DNA from: Paracoccaceae bacterium
GTDB lineage: Bacteria > Pseudomonadota > Alphaproteobacteria > Rhodobacterales > Rhodobacteraceae
Direction: 5' to 3'
Length of the DNA stretch: 42,310 nucleotides
Assembly: GCA_016937725.1 (NCBI GenBank)
Contig: JAFGVZ010000123.1
Coordinates: 1-42,310, forward strand
The notes beneath the pieces were generated by a model, which saw only the letters and a list, made by a program, of their open reading frames with translations, had not been told where the DNA came from and searched no databases. Of the stretch, positions 25,166 through 31,714 are shown piece by piece. The position numbers and the translations under genes are program-made. Within the stretch, counting starts at the first letter, position 1; every line of letters starts with the position of its first letter.

Positions 25166-25971
25166 GTGGTCACTTCTTTCGGGTCTGCGCCCTGAAGGCC
25201 CTGGGTTTGTGCGATCAATGCCTTGCGTCCGCCAAGGCGGCGCAGCACGCCATCGCCGGAATCATCCAGCGCGGTCATGCTGTCGATCCAGTCGCCGCAA
25301 TTGGCATAGGTCAGGCCGAAATGGTCGTGCAGCGCGGCAATGTGAAAATGCCCGCAGATAACGCCATCAAGGCCCTCGTCGCGGGCCATTTGCACCATAC
25401 GGCGCTCATGCGATCGGCCCCGGTAGCGCAGCACATTCAGCCCGCAAATTGCCATATCGACCGCGCCACGGGTATATGTTTCGTCACGCTGGCGGCGCAG
25501 CAGGCGCTCGGCACGGCGCAGCGCATGGTCGATCACGCTGCCAAGGCGGGTCATCAGGTGGAGGCGGATCAGGCGGCTGTCGGCCTCGTCGCCGTGAATG
25601 ACAAGATAACGCTTGCCATTCACCGCCTCATGCACATGGCGCGTGACATGGGTGGCAGGCAGGCGGGCATGCTCTGGAATGGCTGCCGGGTCCGGGTCAT
25701 GATTGCCGCGCACATAGATGATCTTGGCCCCCATCCGAACACGAGCGCGCAAATGGTCGATGACCGCTTGGTCCTCGGGCGTCCAATTCGGCAGCATCGG
25801 GTGCCACAGGTCCAGAAAGTCGCCGACAAGAACATAGGTTTGCGCGGGGTTCCGGATCAGGAAATGCAGCGCCAGCCCAGCTTGCGATGACAATGCCCCC
25901 AAATGTAAATCCGACAAGAACAAGGTGCGCCCACGGGGCAGGCGGCAATCATCAGCACGGTCTGAGGGCAT
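25162..25971 (-). CDS. plcP: PlcP-like metallophosphoesterase (phospholipase C for lipid remodelling)
   Basis: A 269-residue calcineurin-type phosphoesterase with a full metal set: DLH (21-23), GD (50-51), GNHD (89-92), HGDEAD (126-131), GHFH (207-210). Automatic naming would favour UDP-2,3-diacylglucosamine diphosphatase (LpxH-like), but the segment GLDGVICGHFHIAALHDHFG and TYANCGDWID closely follows the pattern of PlcP, which in Sinorhizobium and marine roseobacters is known to hydrolyse phospholipids to diacylglycerol under phosphate starvation. First in an operon with btaA and btaB, which consume diacylglycerol, and behind a Pho-box-like repeat. Function by homology and context; LpxH-type activity is the alternative. 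Confidence 0.78.
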   Translation of the reverse strand: MPSDRADDCRLPRGRTLFLSDLHLGALSSQAGLALHFLIRNPAQTYVLVGDFLDLWHPMLPNWTPEDQAVIDHLRARVRMGAKIIYVRGNHDPDPAAIPEHARLPATHVTRHVHEAVNGKRYLVIHGDEADSRLIRLHLMTRLGSVIDHALRRAERLLRRQRDETYTRGAVDMAICGLNVLRYRGRSHERRMVQMARDEGLDGVICGHFHIAALHDHFGLTYANCGDWIDSMTALDDSGDGVLRRLGGRKALIAQTQGLQGADPKEVTT

Positions 25972-26016
25972 GTTCCCATCCGGTCAACCAAGTTTGGCGC
26001 AACATGCCCCGCCTGC

Positions 26017-26034
26017 GCGACAGGGATGTGACGG
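26017..26034 (-). promoter_or_regulatory. Probable Pho box before plcP-btaA-btaB
   Basis: On the minus strand CCGTCAC, four bases, CTGTCGC: two heptamers at an 11-base step, close to the PhoB consensus CTGTCAT-N4-CTGTCAT (5 of 7 in each half). It ends 45 bases before the plcP ATG, where a PhoB-activated promoter would need it. The match is visible; PhoB control is inferred from the match and the operon's role. Confidence 0.6.
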
Positions 26035-26077
26035 GAACGTATCAGTTTTGTTGCAATCCGGGATTGGGCGCAGTTCT

Positions 26078-26105
26078 TTGGGCTTGTTGGCAGTAATAAT
26101 ATAAC
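26078..26105 (+). promoter_or_regulatory. Candidate promoter for the small-gene cluster
   Basis: TTGGGC, 16 bases, TATAAC, in the most A+T-rich stretch of the area (26085-26112) and 35 bases before the first small gene. The -10 matches 5 of 6; the -35 is weak. Divergent from the plcP promoter. Confidence 0.4.
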
Positions 26106-26140
26106 ATAAAATGTCGTGGATCGCCCATGATTGAGGCCCC

Positions 26141-26458
26141 ATGACCCGTAGCAACACTGGAATGACAACCCTGCGCAGGCGCACCCGCTGCCGTAATCCG
26201 ATGCAGGATTATGACAGCCTGCCGCCGGAATTGCGCGCTTGGTTGGCGCAGGCCGCGCTGCCGTGGCGACCAGTGTCGGTGCAAAAGGTTTTTGCGCGCG
26301 CGATGGCCCGCACGGGCGATAAGGCCCGCGCCTTGGCGCAACTGGATGCGGCAGAGCGGCGCTTGGTTGCACGCGATGCCGCCGCGATCTGGGGCGAGAG
26401 GCACCCGGCGGCCAACACGCCCGAAATGGAGATTGCCGACAAGGCAGGGCGCGGCTAA
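26141..26458 (+). CDS. DUF6525 family small protein
   Basis: A 105-residue basic protein. The segment RCRNPMQDYDSLPPELRAWLAQAALPWRPVSVQKVFARAM matches the DUF6525 family found in Rhodobacterales, where an N-terminal RRR-type patch precedes NPM..fD.LP.eLR.Wl. No function is known. The second half is helical, rich in Ala and Arg. It is followed after ten bases by the DUF4169 gene and then the ribbon-helix-helix gene, suggesting one transcript from a promoter at 26078-26105. Confidence 0.75.
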   Translation: MTRSNTGMTTLRRRTRCRNPMQDYDSLPPELRAWLAQAALPWRPVSVQKVFARAMARTGDKARALAQLDAAERRLVARDAAAIWGERHPAANTPEMEIADKAGRG

Positions 26459-26468
26459 CCTGCGCGCT

Positions 26469-26657
26469 ATGAGCAAGGTCGTCAATCTGCGCACAATCCG
26501 CAAACAATCTGCCCGCGATGCCAAGCGCCGCGCGGGTGATGAGAATGCCGCGCGTCATGGGCGCAGCCGTGCCGAGCGTGTTGCCGAGCAAGCCGCCGCC
26601 GACAAGGCCCGCGCGCATCTGGATTCGCATCAGCGCGAGCATGACCCAAAGCCATGA
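26469..26657 (+). CDS. DUF4169 family protein
   Basis: A 62-residue highly charged protein, MSKVVNLRTIRKQSARDAKR..., fitting DUF4169: a short VVNLR.iRK..aR..kr opening followed by a helical Arg/Ala/Glu stretch and a hydrophilic tail. No function is known. In Alphaproteobacteria it is commonly found beside a ribbon-helix-helix gene, as here, where its stop overlaps the next ATG by four bases. Its strong positive charge would suit nucleic acid or acidic-protein contact, but that is a guess. Confidence 0.78.
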   Translation: MSKVVNLRTIRKQSARDAKRRAGDENAARHGRSRAERVAEQAAADKARAHLDSHQREHDPKP

Positions 26658-26878
26658 CCGCACGGCCGGTCAAGCATTCCCTGACCTTGCGCGGGCATCG
26701 CACTTCTGTCTCGTTAGAGGCTGAATTTTGGCGCGAATTCCGGGCAATTGCGCTGCGCGACGGGGTCGCGCTGAACGAGCTTGCCGCGCGCATCGACGCC
26801 GCGCGCGGGGATATTGGGCTGGCCTCTGCCATTCGTGTCTATGTGCTGCAAGACGCGTTGGCGCGTGCAAAAGCCTGA
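26654..26878 (+). CDS. Ribbon-helix-helix domain protein
   Basis: A 74-residue protein of the RHH_4 type. The strand KHSLTLRGHRTSVSLEAEFWREFRAIALRDGVALNELAARID gives a beta strand followed by two helices, the minimal MetJ/Arc-like DNA-binding unit; the second helix ends in GLASAIRVYVLQDALAR. It probably works as a dimer. It overlaps the DUF4169 gene (ATGA) and is convergent with the AI-2E-type permease gene, with three bases between. It resembles a solitary regulator more than an antitoxin, since no toxin-like partner is seen. Confidence 0.8.
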   Translation: MTARPVKHSLTLRGHRTSVSLEAEFWREFRAIALRDGVALNELAARIDAARGDIGLASAIRVYVLQDALARAKA

Positions 26879-26881
26879 AGC

Positions 26882-28051
26882 TTATTCGGCACCGACGGCT
26901 TTTGCGTATTGACGCTCTATCGCCTCATCCTGCGATTTGGGGCCGGGCAGGGGAAACTCCTCTTCCGGCAACCCTTCGCGCGACAGCAGCACCGCGACGG
27001 GGCGTGCAGCGGGGATATGCGAGCAGACGATCATCACCGCAACCATGAAGGGCACCGCCAGAAACATGCCGGGCACGCCCCAGACCGCGCCCCAGAAGGC
27101 GAGCGAGATGATAATGCCAAAGGATGACAGGCGAAGCGTCTTTCCCATCAGCATCGGGTCGATCACGTTGCCCAGCAAGAACTGGATCATGCCCGCGATG
27201 ACGAAAATCAGGATCGCGGTCGAAGGATCCGCCACTTGAATATAGGCGACCAGCGTGACGATCAGCGTGGCGATGATGGAGCCGACCGAGGGGATGAAGT
27301 TCAGCACGAAGGTCAAAAGCGCCATGGCCAGCGCGAATTGCAGGTTGAACACGCTCAGCAGCACGAAGATCAGGGCGCCGGTGACAGCCGAAATCAGCGT
27401 TTTGACCAAGAGATAGCGGTTCACCCGACGAATGATCGACCCGATAATCGCGCTGACGCGTGTGGCTTGCGCGCGGTCACCCATCAGGTTTTCCAACTTG
27501 GTGCCAAACCAGACACGTTCGGCGAACAGAAAGCCCACGAACAGGATGATCAGCACCACTTGGCTAAGCAGCGACCCCGCTTGACCCGCCGCCGAGCGCA
27601 GATAGCCCGAAATCTCGATCGAGCGGACGGTGGCCAGAACCGAGGCTTCAACATCTTCCCCCATCCACCCGAACATGCGCGCGATGGCGCGTTGTGCGTC
27701 TTCTGTATAAGCCAGCGTTGTGGTCAGAACCGTGTTGATCTGGGAAATGACCAAGCCCACCAATGTCAGCAAGCCCGACGCGATCAGCACCACCGCCAGC
27801 ACGGAGGCCACCCAGTTTGTCACCCGAAAATTACCGATCTTCATGCTCTGGATCGAATTGATCGCGTCAGAGGTGAGCGAGAACAGGATGATCGCAATGG
27901 CGAGCGAGATCAGGATGAACTTGGCCTGAACCAGCAAAAACAGCACCACCGCGAAGGCGATGATCCCCATCAGCCATGTTTGAAGCCGGAACTTCTCGCC
28001 AAAGCTTAGGCGCGCGGACAGGGGCGTGATGGTTTTTGAGTTTTCCGACAT
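26882..28051 (-). CDS. AI-2E (PerM) family transporter
   Basis: A 389-residue membrane protein of the AI-2E/PerM/TqsA superfamily with the expected seven to eight helices: a double N-terminal hairpin (residues about 28-66), a long periplasmic helical middle, and a conserved C-terminal block including LTFVLNFIPSVGSIIATL and NVIDPMLMGKTLRLSSFGIIISLAFWGAVWGVPGMFLAVPFM. Members have been linked to autoinducer-2 release or Na+/H+ exchange, but most are untested, so the substrate should be left open. ATG 28051 follows CGGAA; an upstream ATG at 28114 adds an unlikely leader. Confidence 0.9.
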   Translation of the reverse strand: MSENSKTITPLSARLSFGEKFRLQTWLMGIIAFAVVLFLLVQAKFILISLAIAIILFSLTSDAINSIQSMKIGNFRVTNWVASVLAVVLIASGLLTLVGLVISQINTVLTTTLAYTEDAQRAIARMFGWMGEDVEASVLATVRSIEISGYLRSAAGQAGSLLSQVVLIILFVGFLFAERVWFGTKLENLMGDRAQATRVSAIIGSIIRRVNRYLLVKTLISAVTGALIFVLLSVFNLQFALAMALLTFVLNFIPSVGSIIATLIVTLVAYIQVADPSTAILIFVIAGMIQFLLGNVIDPMLMGKTLRLSSFGIIISLAFWGAVWGVPGMFLAVPFMVAVMIVCSHIPAARPVAVLLSREGLPEEEFPLPGPKSQDEAIERQYAKAVGAE

Positions 28052-28141
28052 GTTCCGAAGGCTACGCTGCGACAAAGCGAAGTATGCGGGCGAAACCGGC
28101 CCTCGGCAAGCCACGATCCAGACAAAGCGATCGCGCGCGCA

Positions 28142-29035
28142 TCAGCGTTGCCCCGCGCGCAAAATATAGGCCGCGATCGCGTCCAATTCGGTCTTGTCCA
28201 ACTGCCCCAAATTGGCGATCACCTTGGCCATCGACCCGCCTGCCACATCGAATGAGGGCGTGAAGCCGGTTTCCAGGTAGGCGCTGATGTCGAATGCCGT
28301 CCAGGTGAAGTCGTCGCCCGCAATGGGCGGAATACGCCCGCTGCCCGACGGGTTGGGCGCGCCTTGCAACCATTGGGCGGTATCCATTCCGCCCAGAACG
28401 TCGCGCGGCGTGTGGCATTCGGCGCAATGCGCCAAGGCTTCGGCCAGGTAGCGGCCTTGGGTTTCTTGCGTGGTCATCTCGCCGGTCACGACAAAGTCGC
28501 GGTCCATATACAGCGCCTTCCAGACGCCAAGGCTGCGGCGGATATTGAAGGGAAAGCCCAGATCATGTGCGCGCGAGGGCGTGGCATCGGCGGGCAAGGT
28601 CATCATGTAAGCATACAAGTCCGCGATGTCTTGCGGGTCGGCCTTGGCGTAAGAGGTGTAGGGAAAGGCAGGGTAATAATGCTGCCCTTGGGGCGAAACT
28701 CCGCGCATGACCGCATTCATGAACTCTGCTTGGGTCCAGCCGCCAATGCCGTGGTCCGGGTCCGGGCTGATATTGGGTGCGTAGAAGGTGCCGAACTGGG
28801 TTTCGAACACTGCGCCGCCGCGCAAGACCTTGGGGTCTGCACCATCTTCGCTGCCCATGTGGCAAGAGGCGCATCCGCCCGCCAGAAATATGCGCTCACC
28901 GGACTGAGCATCGCCCGTCAGGCGCTCGGACACGGTCGCGGGCAGACCCATGGGCTGCGTGATATACCATCCCAGCGCGACCCCGGCGACCCCGGCGACG
29001 CCAAGGCCCAGCACCAGATACCCCAAGCGTTTCAT
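28142..29035 (-). CDS. Diheme c-type cytochrome
   Basis: A 297-residue protein with an N-terminal helix (residues 4-23) that is either an anchor or uncleaved signal, and two haem c motifs: CASCH (55-59) and CAECH (204-208). Between and around them are FGTFYAPNISPDPDHGIGGWTQAEF and QGQHYYPAFPYTSYA, which resemble the cytochrome subunits of alcohol and sorbosone-type dehydrogenases, here with two haems rather than three. It would carry electrons in the periplasm. It follows the cytochrome c' gene, beyond a hairpin; no dehydrogenase partner is encoded nearby. Confidence 0.88.
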   Translation of the reverse strand: MKRLGYLVLGLGVAGVAGVALGWYITQPMGLPATVSERLTGDAQSGERIFLAGGCASCHMGSEDGADPKVLRGGAVFETQFGTFYAPNISPDPDHGIGGWTQAEFMNAVMRGVSPQGQHYYPAFPYTSYAKADPQDIADLYAYMMTLPADATPSRAHDLGFPFNIRRSLGVWKALYMDRDFVVTGEMTTQETQGRYLAEALAHCAECHTPRDVLGGMDTAQWLQGAPNPSGSGRIPPIAGDDFTWTAFDISAYLETGFTPSFDVAGGSMAKVIANLGQLDKTELDAIAAYILRAGQR

Positions 29036-29059
29036 GCGACTGCCCTTTCAGCGGTAAAA

Positions 29060-29090
29060 CGGGCCGCCCCAGCCTTGCTGTAGCGGCCCG
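29060..29090 (-). terminator. Hairpin with U-tract between the two cytochrome genes
   Basis: A perfect 8-bp stem (CGGGCCGC with GCGGCCCG), 15-base loop, followed in the minus direction by TTTT (29059-29056): an intrinsic terminator or attenuator 25 bases after the cytochrome c' stop. The diheme gene begins 24 bases beyond, so it either depends on read-through or has a very short promoter space. Confidence 0.65.
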
Positions 29091-29115
29091 CCTTGTCTAT
29101 CCAGAAAACCGAAAC

Positions 29116-29571
29116 TCAGCTTTCTTCGCGGTAAGCCTCGTGGCAGGCGCCGCAGCTTGCACCCACAGCCCCAACAGCCGGGCGCAGCGCGTCCAGCCCG
29201 TTGCCCGCTGCCGCTTGCAGCGCAACCGAGGCTTCTTGCAGGGCCACGAATTTGGCGGTGAAATCGTCCAGGTTTTCCCAGATCTCCGCCTTGGCGCGGG
29301 TTTCCATGATCGAGGACGAATCGGTCCCCTCGGGCCACAGACGCGACTGGTCATGGCGGGTCAGGTGGAACAGGTTGTCGGCGGCGGTTTGTGCCATGGC
29401 GGCGTCGTAGTCCATCCGGCCCTGGGCCATCCCGCCCAGAACGGCAATGTTGTGGCCATATAGCTTGAACTGCCCCTGACGCGCGGCCACTGTGGGGTTG
29501 TCTTGGGCCAGTGCCGGGGCGGCCAACGCCACCACAAGCGCCGCAGACCCGATGATCTTGGAAAATGCCAT
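29116..29571 (-). CDS. Cytochrome c'
   Basis: A 151-residue secreted four-helix-bundle cytochrome. Signal peptide residues 1-22 (ALA|QDN); the single haem motif CGACH (140-144) lies close to the C-terminus, as is standard for cytochrome c', followed by EAYREES. Length and helical, Ala/Gln-rich composition fit. Family members bind NO or CO at five-coordinate haem and are tied to NO tolerance; that role is inferred. ATG 29571 has a good GAGGAG ribosome site; the in-frame start at 29643 would hide the signal peptide. Confidence 0.9.
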   Translation of the reverse strand: MAFSKIIGSAALVVALAAPALAQDNPTVAARQGQFKLYGHNIAVLGGMAQGRMDYDAAMAQTAADNLFHLTRHDQSRLWPEGTDSSSIMETRAKAEIWENLDDFTAKFVALQEASVALQAAAGNGLDALRPAVGAVGASCGACHEAYREES

Positions 29572-29658
29572 GTCGAAACTCCTCGCAATTGGGCTTAGGT
29601 CTAAAAGCCTAGCCTGCCTTCGTGACGTTTCAAACACACGCAAGCGTGATTGTGCGAT

Positions 29659-30195
29659 TTAGGAAAACCGAACCTTGCCAATATAAGGCAGGTTACGGTT
29701 TCGCTGCGCATAATCAATGCCGTAACCCACGACAAATTCATCTGGTATCTCGAACCCCGTCCAGCGCGCGCGAATGTCCACTTCGCGGCGCGAGGGTTTG
29801 TCCAGCAGCGCGCAGACCTCCAGCCGGGCCGGATTGCGCGCCAGCAGCATCTGTAACACGTGGTGCAGCGTAAAGCCGGTATCGACAATGTCTTCCACGA
29901 CCAGCACGTCGCGCCCTTCGATCTTGCCCGACAGGTCTTTCAGAATGCGCACCTCGCGCGAGGATTGGGTGCTGTTGCCGTAGCTCGACGCTTCCAGAAA
30001 ATCGACCTCCACAGGAAGGTCAATTTCGCGCACCAGATCGGCGATGAAAATGAACGACCCGCGCAACAGCCCCACCACAACCAGCTTTTCCGTGGCGGCG
30101 AATTCGCGCGTAATTTCTTCGGCCAGTTCCTCGACCCGCGCGGCAATTTGCTTGGCGCTGATCATCTGGTCAATCTCGTAGGGTTTTTGCGACAT
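29659..30195 (-). CDS. hpt: Hypoxanthine phosphoribosyltransferase
   Basis: A 178-residue purine salvage enzyme that makes IMP (and GMP) from hypoxanthine (guanine) and PRPP. The PRPP loop VVEDIVDTG (residues 99-107), the flexible-loop SSYGNSTQSS and the C-terminal purine-binding IPDEFVVGYGIDYAQRNRNLPYIG are all present. ATG 30195 follows AAGGGG; the longer frame to 30339 overlaps the divergent ratA gene and lacks family similarity. A single-gene unit between cytochrome c' and ratA. Confidence 0.95.
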   Translation of the reverse strand: MSQKPYEIDQMISAKQIAARVEELAEEITREFAATEKLVVVGLLRGSFIFIADLVREIDLPVEVDFLEASSYGNSTQSSREVRILKDLSGKIEGRDVLVVEDIVDTGFTLHHVLQMLLARNPARLEVCALLDKPSRREVDIRARWTGFEIPDEFVVGYGIDYAQRNRNLPYIGKVRFS

Positions 30196-30263
30196 CTCGG
30201 CCCCTTGATTTTTCGAACCAAGTCTAAGACATGTCCTGCCCAGACAAAAGGCCCGATCCACGC

Positions 30264-30710
30264 ATGCCCAAGCATACCGAACATCGCCACATGCCCTACA
30301 CGGCCCAACAGATCTATGATCTGGTCGCAGATGTGGCACGCTACCCGGAATTTCTGCCCTGGACCGCCGCGGCGCGCATCCGCTCGCGCGAACCTATTGT
30401 AGGCGGCGAAGAGATGCTGGCCGATCTGGTCATCTCCTTCAAGGTGTTCCGCGAACGTTTCGGCAGCCGGGTGCGACTGTTCCCCGACGATGGCGTGATC
30501 GACACCGCTTATCTGGACGGACCTTTCAAGCACATGGTGTCGCGCTGGACGGTGACGGACGCAGAGGATGGCGGCTGCATTGTCGATTTCCACGTCGATT
30601 TCGAATTCCGCAACCCGATGCTGCAAAAGATCATCGGGGTGGTATTCGACCAAGCCATGCGCCGCGTGGTGGGCGCATTCGAAGCTAGGGCCAAGGCGCT
30701 TTACGGCTAG
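30264..30710 (+). CDS. ratA: RatA/COQ10-type START domain protein
   Basis: A 148-residue polyketide-cyclase/START-fold protein: MPYTAQQIYDLVADVARYPEFLPWTAAARI at the start, then FKVFRERFGSRVRL, AYLDGPFKHMVSRWTV and VDFHVDFEFRNPMLQKIIGVVF. The family includes E. coli RatA, described as blocking 70S assembly, and mitochondrial Coq10, a ubiquinone-binding helper of respiration. In Alphaproteobacteria the Coq10-like role seems likelier. It is divergent from hpt and convergent with the cinA-type gene, sharing a CTAG stop. The start at 30264 is favoured over 30231 by family length. Confidence 0.88.
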   Translation: MPKHTEHRHMPYTAQQIYDLVADVARYPEFLPWTAAARIRSREPIVGGEEMLADLVISFKVFRERFGSRVRLFPDDGVIDTAYLDGPFKHMVSRWTVTDAEDGGCIVDFHVDFEFRNPMLQKIIGVVFDQAMRRVVGAFEARAKALYG

Positions 30711-31174
30711 GCCCGCAGCCGCGCCAGAACCATCGCCAGCGCGTGCTCGACCGTGGCCGCACGCACAGCGTCGCGCCCGATAGCGCCGAACTCGACCGTT
30801 TGCGTGACCACGTCTTGCGCATCGGCCAACCCAAAGCAGACGCGCCCCTCGGGCTTGTGCTCTGACCCGCCGGGGCCGGCAATGCCCGTGACCGCGATCG
30901 CTAAACCTGCTTGCGACTGCGCCAAAGCGCCCGCCGCCATCTCGGCGGCGACGGCCTCCGACACCGCGCCATGCGCGTCGAGCGTGGCTTGGCGCACCCC
31001 CAGCATGTCGCGCTTGGCGGCGTTGGAATAGGTCACGAAGCCCCGGTCCACCACGTCGGACGATCCCGGAACGGCGGTTAGCGCCGCCATGATCAGCCCG
31101 CCCGTGCAGCTTTCCGCCGCCGCCAGCATCACGCCGCGCGCGCGTGCCGCGTCCAATACAGCCGCCGCGTTCAT
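30707..31174 (-). CDS. CinA C-terminal domain family protein (nicotinamide-nucleotide amidase type)
   Basis: A 155-residue protein equal to the C-terminal half of CinA (PncC type), which deamidates NMN to nicotinate mononucleotide. AAAESCTGGLIMAALTAVPGSSDVVDRGFVTYSNAAKRDMLGV and AIAVTGIAGPGGSEHKPEGRVCFGLA are the defining segments; Ser22 of ESCTGG is the likely nucleophile. The N-terminal MoeA-like domain is absent, as in stand-alone PncC. Start overlaps the pgpA stop by four bases (ATGA); it is last in ispDF-pgpA-cinA. Confidence 0.9.
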   Translation of the reverse strand: MNAAAVLDAARARGVMLAAAESCTGGLIMAALTAVPGSSDVVDRGFVTYSNAAKRDMLGVRQATLDAHGAVSEAVAAEMAAGALAQSQAGLAIAVTGIAGPGGSEHKPEGRVCFGLADAQDVVTQTVEFGAIGRDAVRAATVEHALAMVLARLRA

Positions 31175-31668
31175 GCGCCCATCATCCCGTGGCTGACCAC
31201 GGCGGCCACGGCCACGACCAGAGTGGCCAAAGCGCCCGCGATCACATCGTCCAGCATAACGCCCAAGGGTGTGTGCATCCGGTCCGCCAACCCCACCGGG
31301 CCGGGCTTCCAGATGTCGAACGCGCGAAAGGCCAGAAATGCAGCCAGCCAACCGGGCCAAAGCGCTGTCACCGGCACGCCTTGCATCATCGCGCCCAAAG
31401 ACACGGGCCAAAGTGCGATCCACATGCCCACGACTTCGTCGATGACAATCTCGGACGGGTCGGCATCGGGTGTCTCACGCGTCTCGGCAATGGTGGCCCA
31501 CCAGCCAAGGGCGAAGGCCACGAATGTCGCCGCCAACAGCAACCAAAATCCGCCCAGAACATGCAAGGCCCAAGCCACCGGCAGGGCGGCAAGCGAGCCC
31601 CAGGTGCCGGGGGCAGGGCGCAGGAAGCCCACGCCGCCAAATGTGGCGATCATGCTTGTCATGCGCAT
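31171..31668 (-). CDS. pgpA: Phosphatidylglycerophosphatase A
   Basis: A 165-residue integral membrane phosphatase that turns phosphatidylglycerol phosphate into phosphatidylglycerol. Family signatures are FLRPAPGTWGSLAALP near the N-terminus, EIVIDEVVGMWIAL in the centre and FRAFDIWKPGPVGLADRMHTPLGVMLDDVIAG, which carry the conserved acidic residues. ATG 31668 follows GAGGGTT; a second Met two residues later is also possible. Downstream of ispDF by 46 bases that include a copy of an intergenic repeat. Confidence 0.94.
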   Translation of the reverse strand: MRMTSMIATFGGVGFLRPAPGTWGSLAALPVAWALHVLGGFWLLLAATFVAFALGWWATIAETRETPDADPSEIVIDEVVGMWIALWPVSLGAMMQGVPVTALWPGWLAAFLAFRAFDIWKPGPVGLADRMHTPLGVMLDDVIAGALATLVVAVAAVVSHGMMGA

Positions 31669-31680
31669 GTGTGAACCCTC

Positions 31681-31702
31681 TTCATCTTGCTAAAAATACT
31701 CA
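31681..31702 (+). repeat. Intergenic repeat (copy 2, without hairpin)
   Basis: TTCATCTTGCTAAAAATACT followed by C and an A-rich stretch, in the ispDF-pgpA gap. It matches the opening of the element at 20522 with a few changes, but lacks the GC hairpin. Motifs of this shape are, from memory, common at gene borders in Rhodobacterales. Confidence 0.4.
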
Positions 31703-31714
31703 AAAACTCACCTC

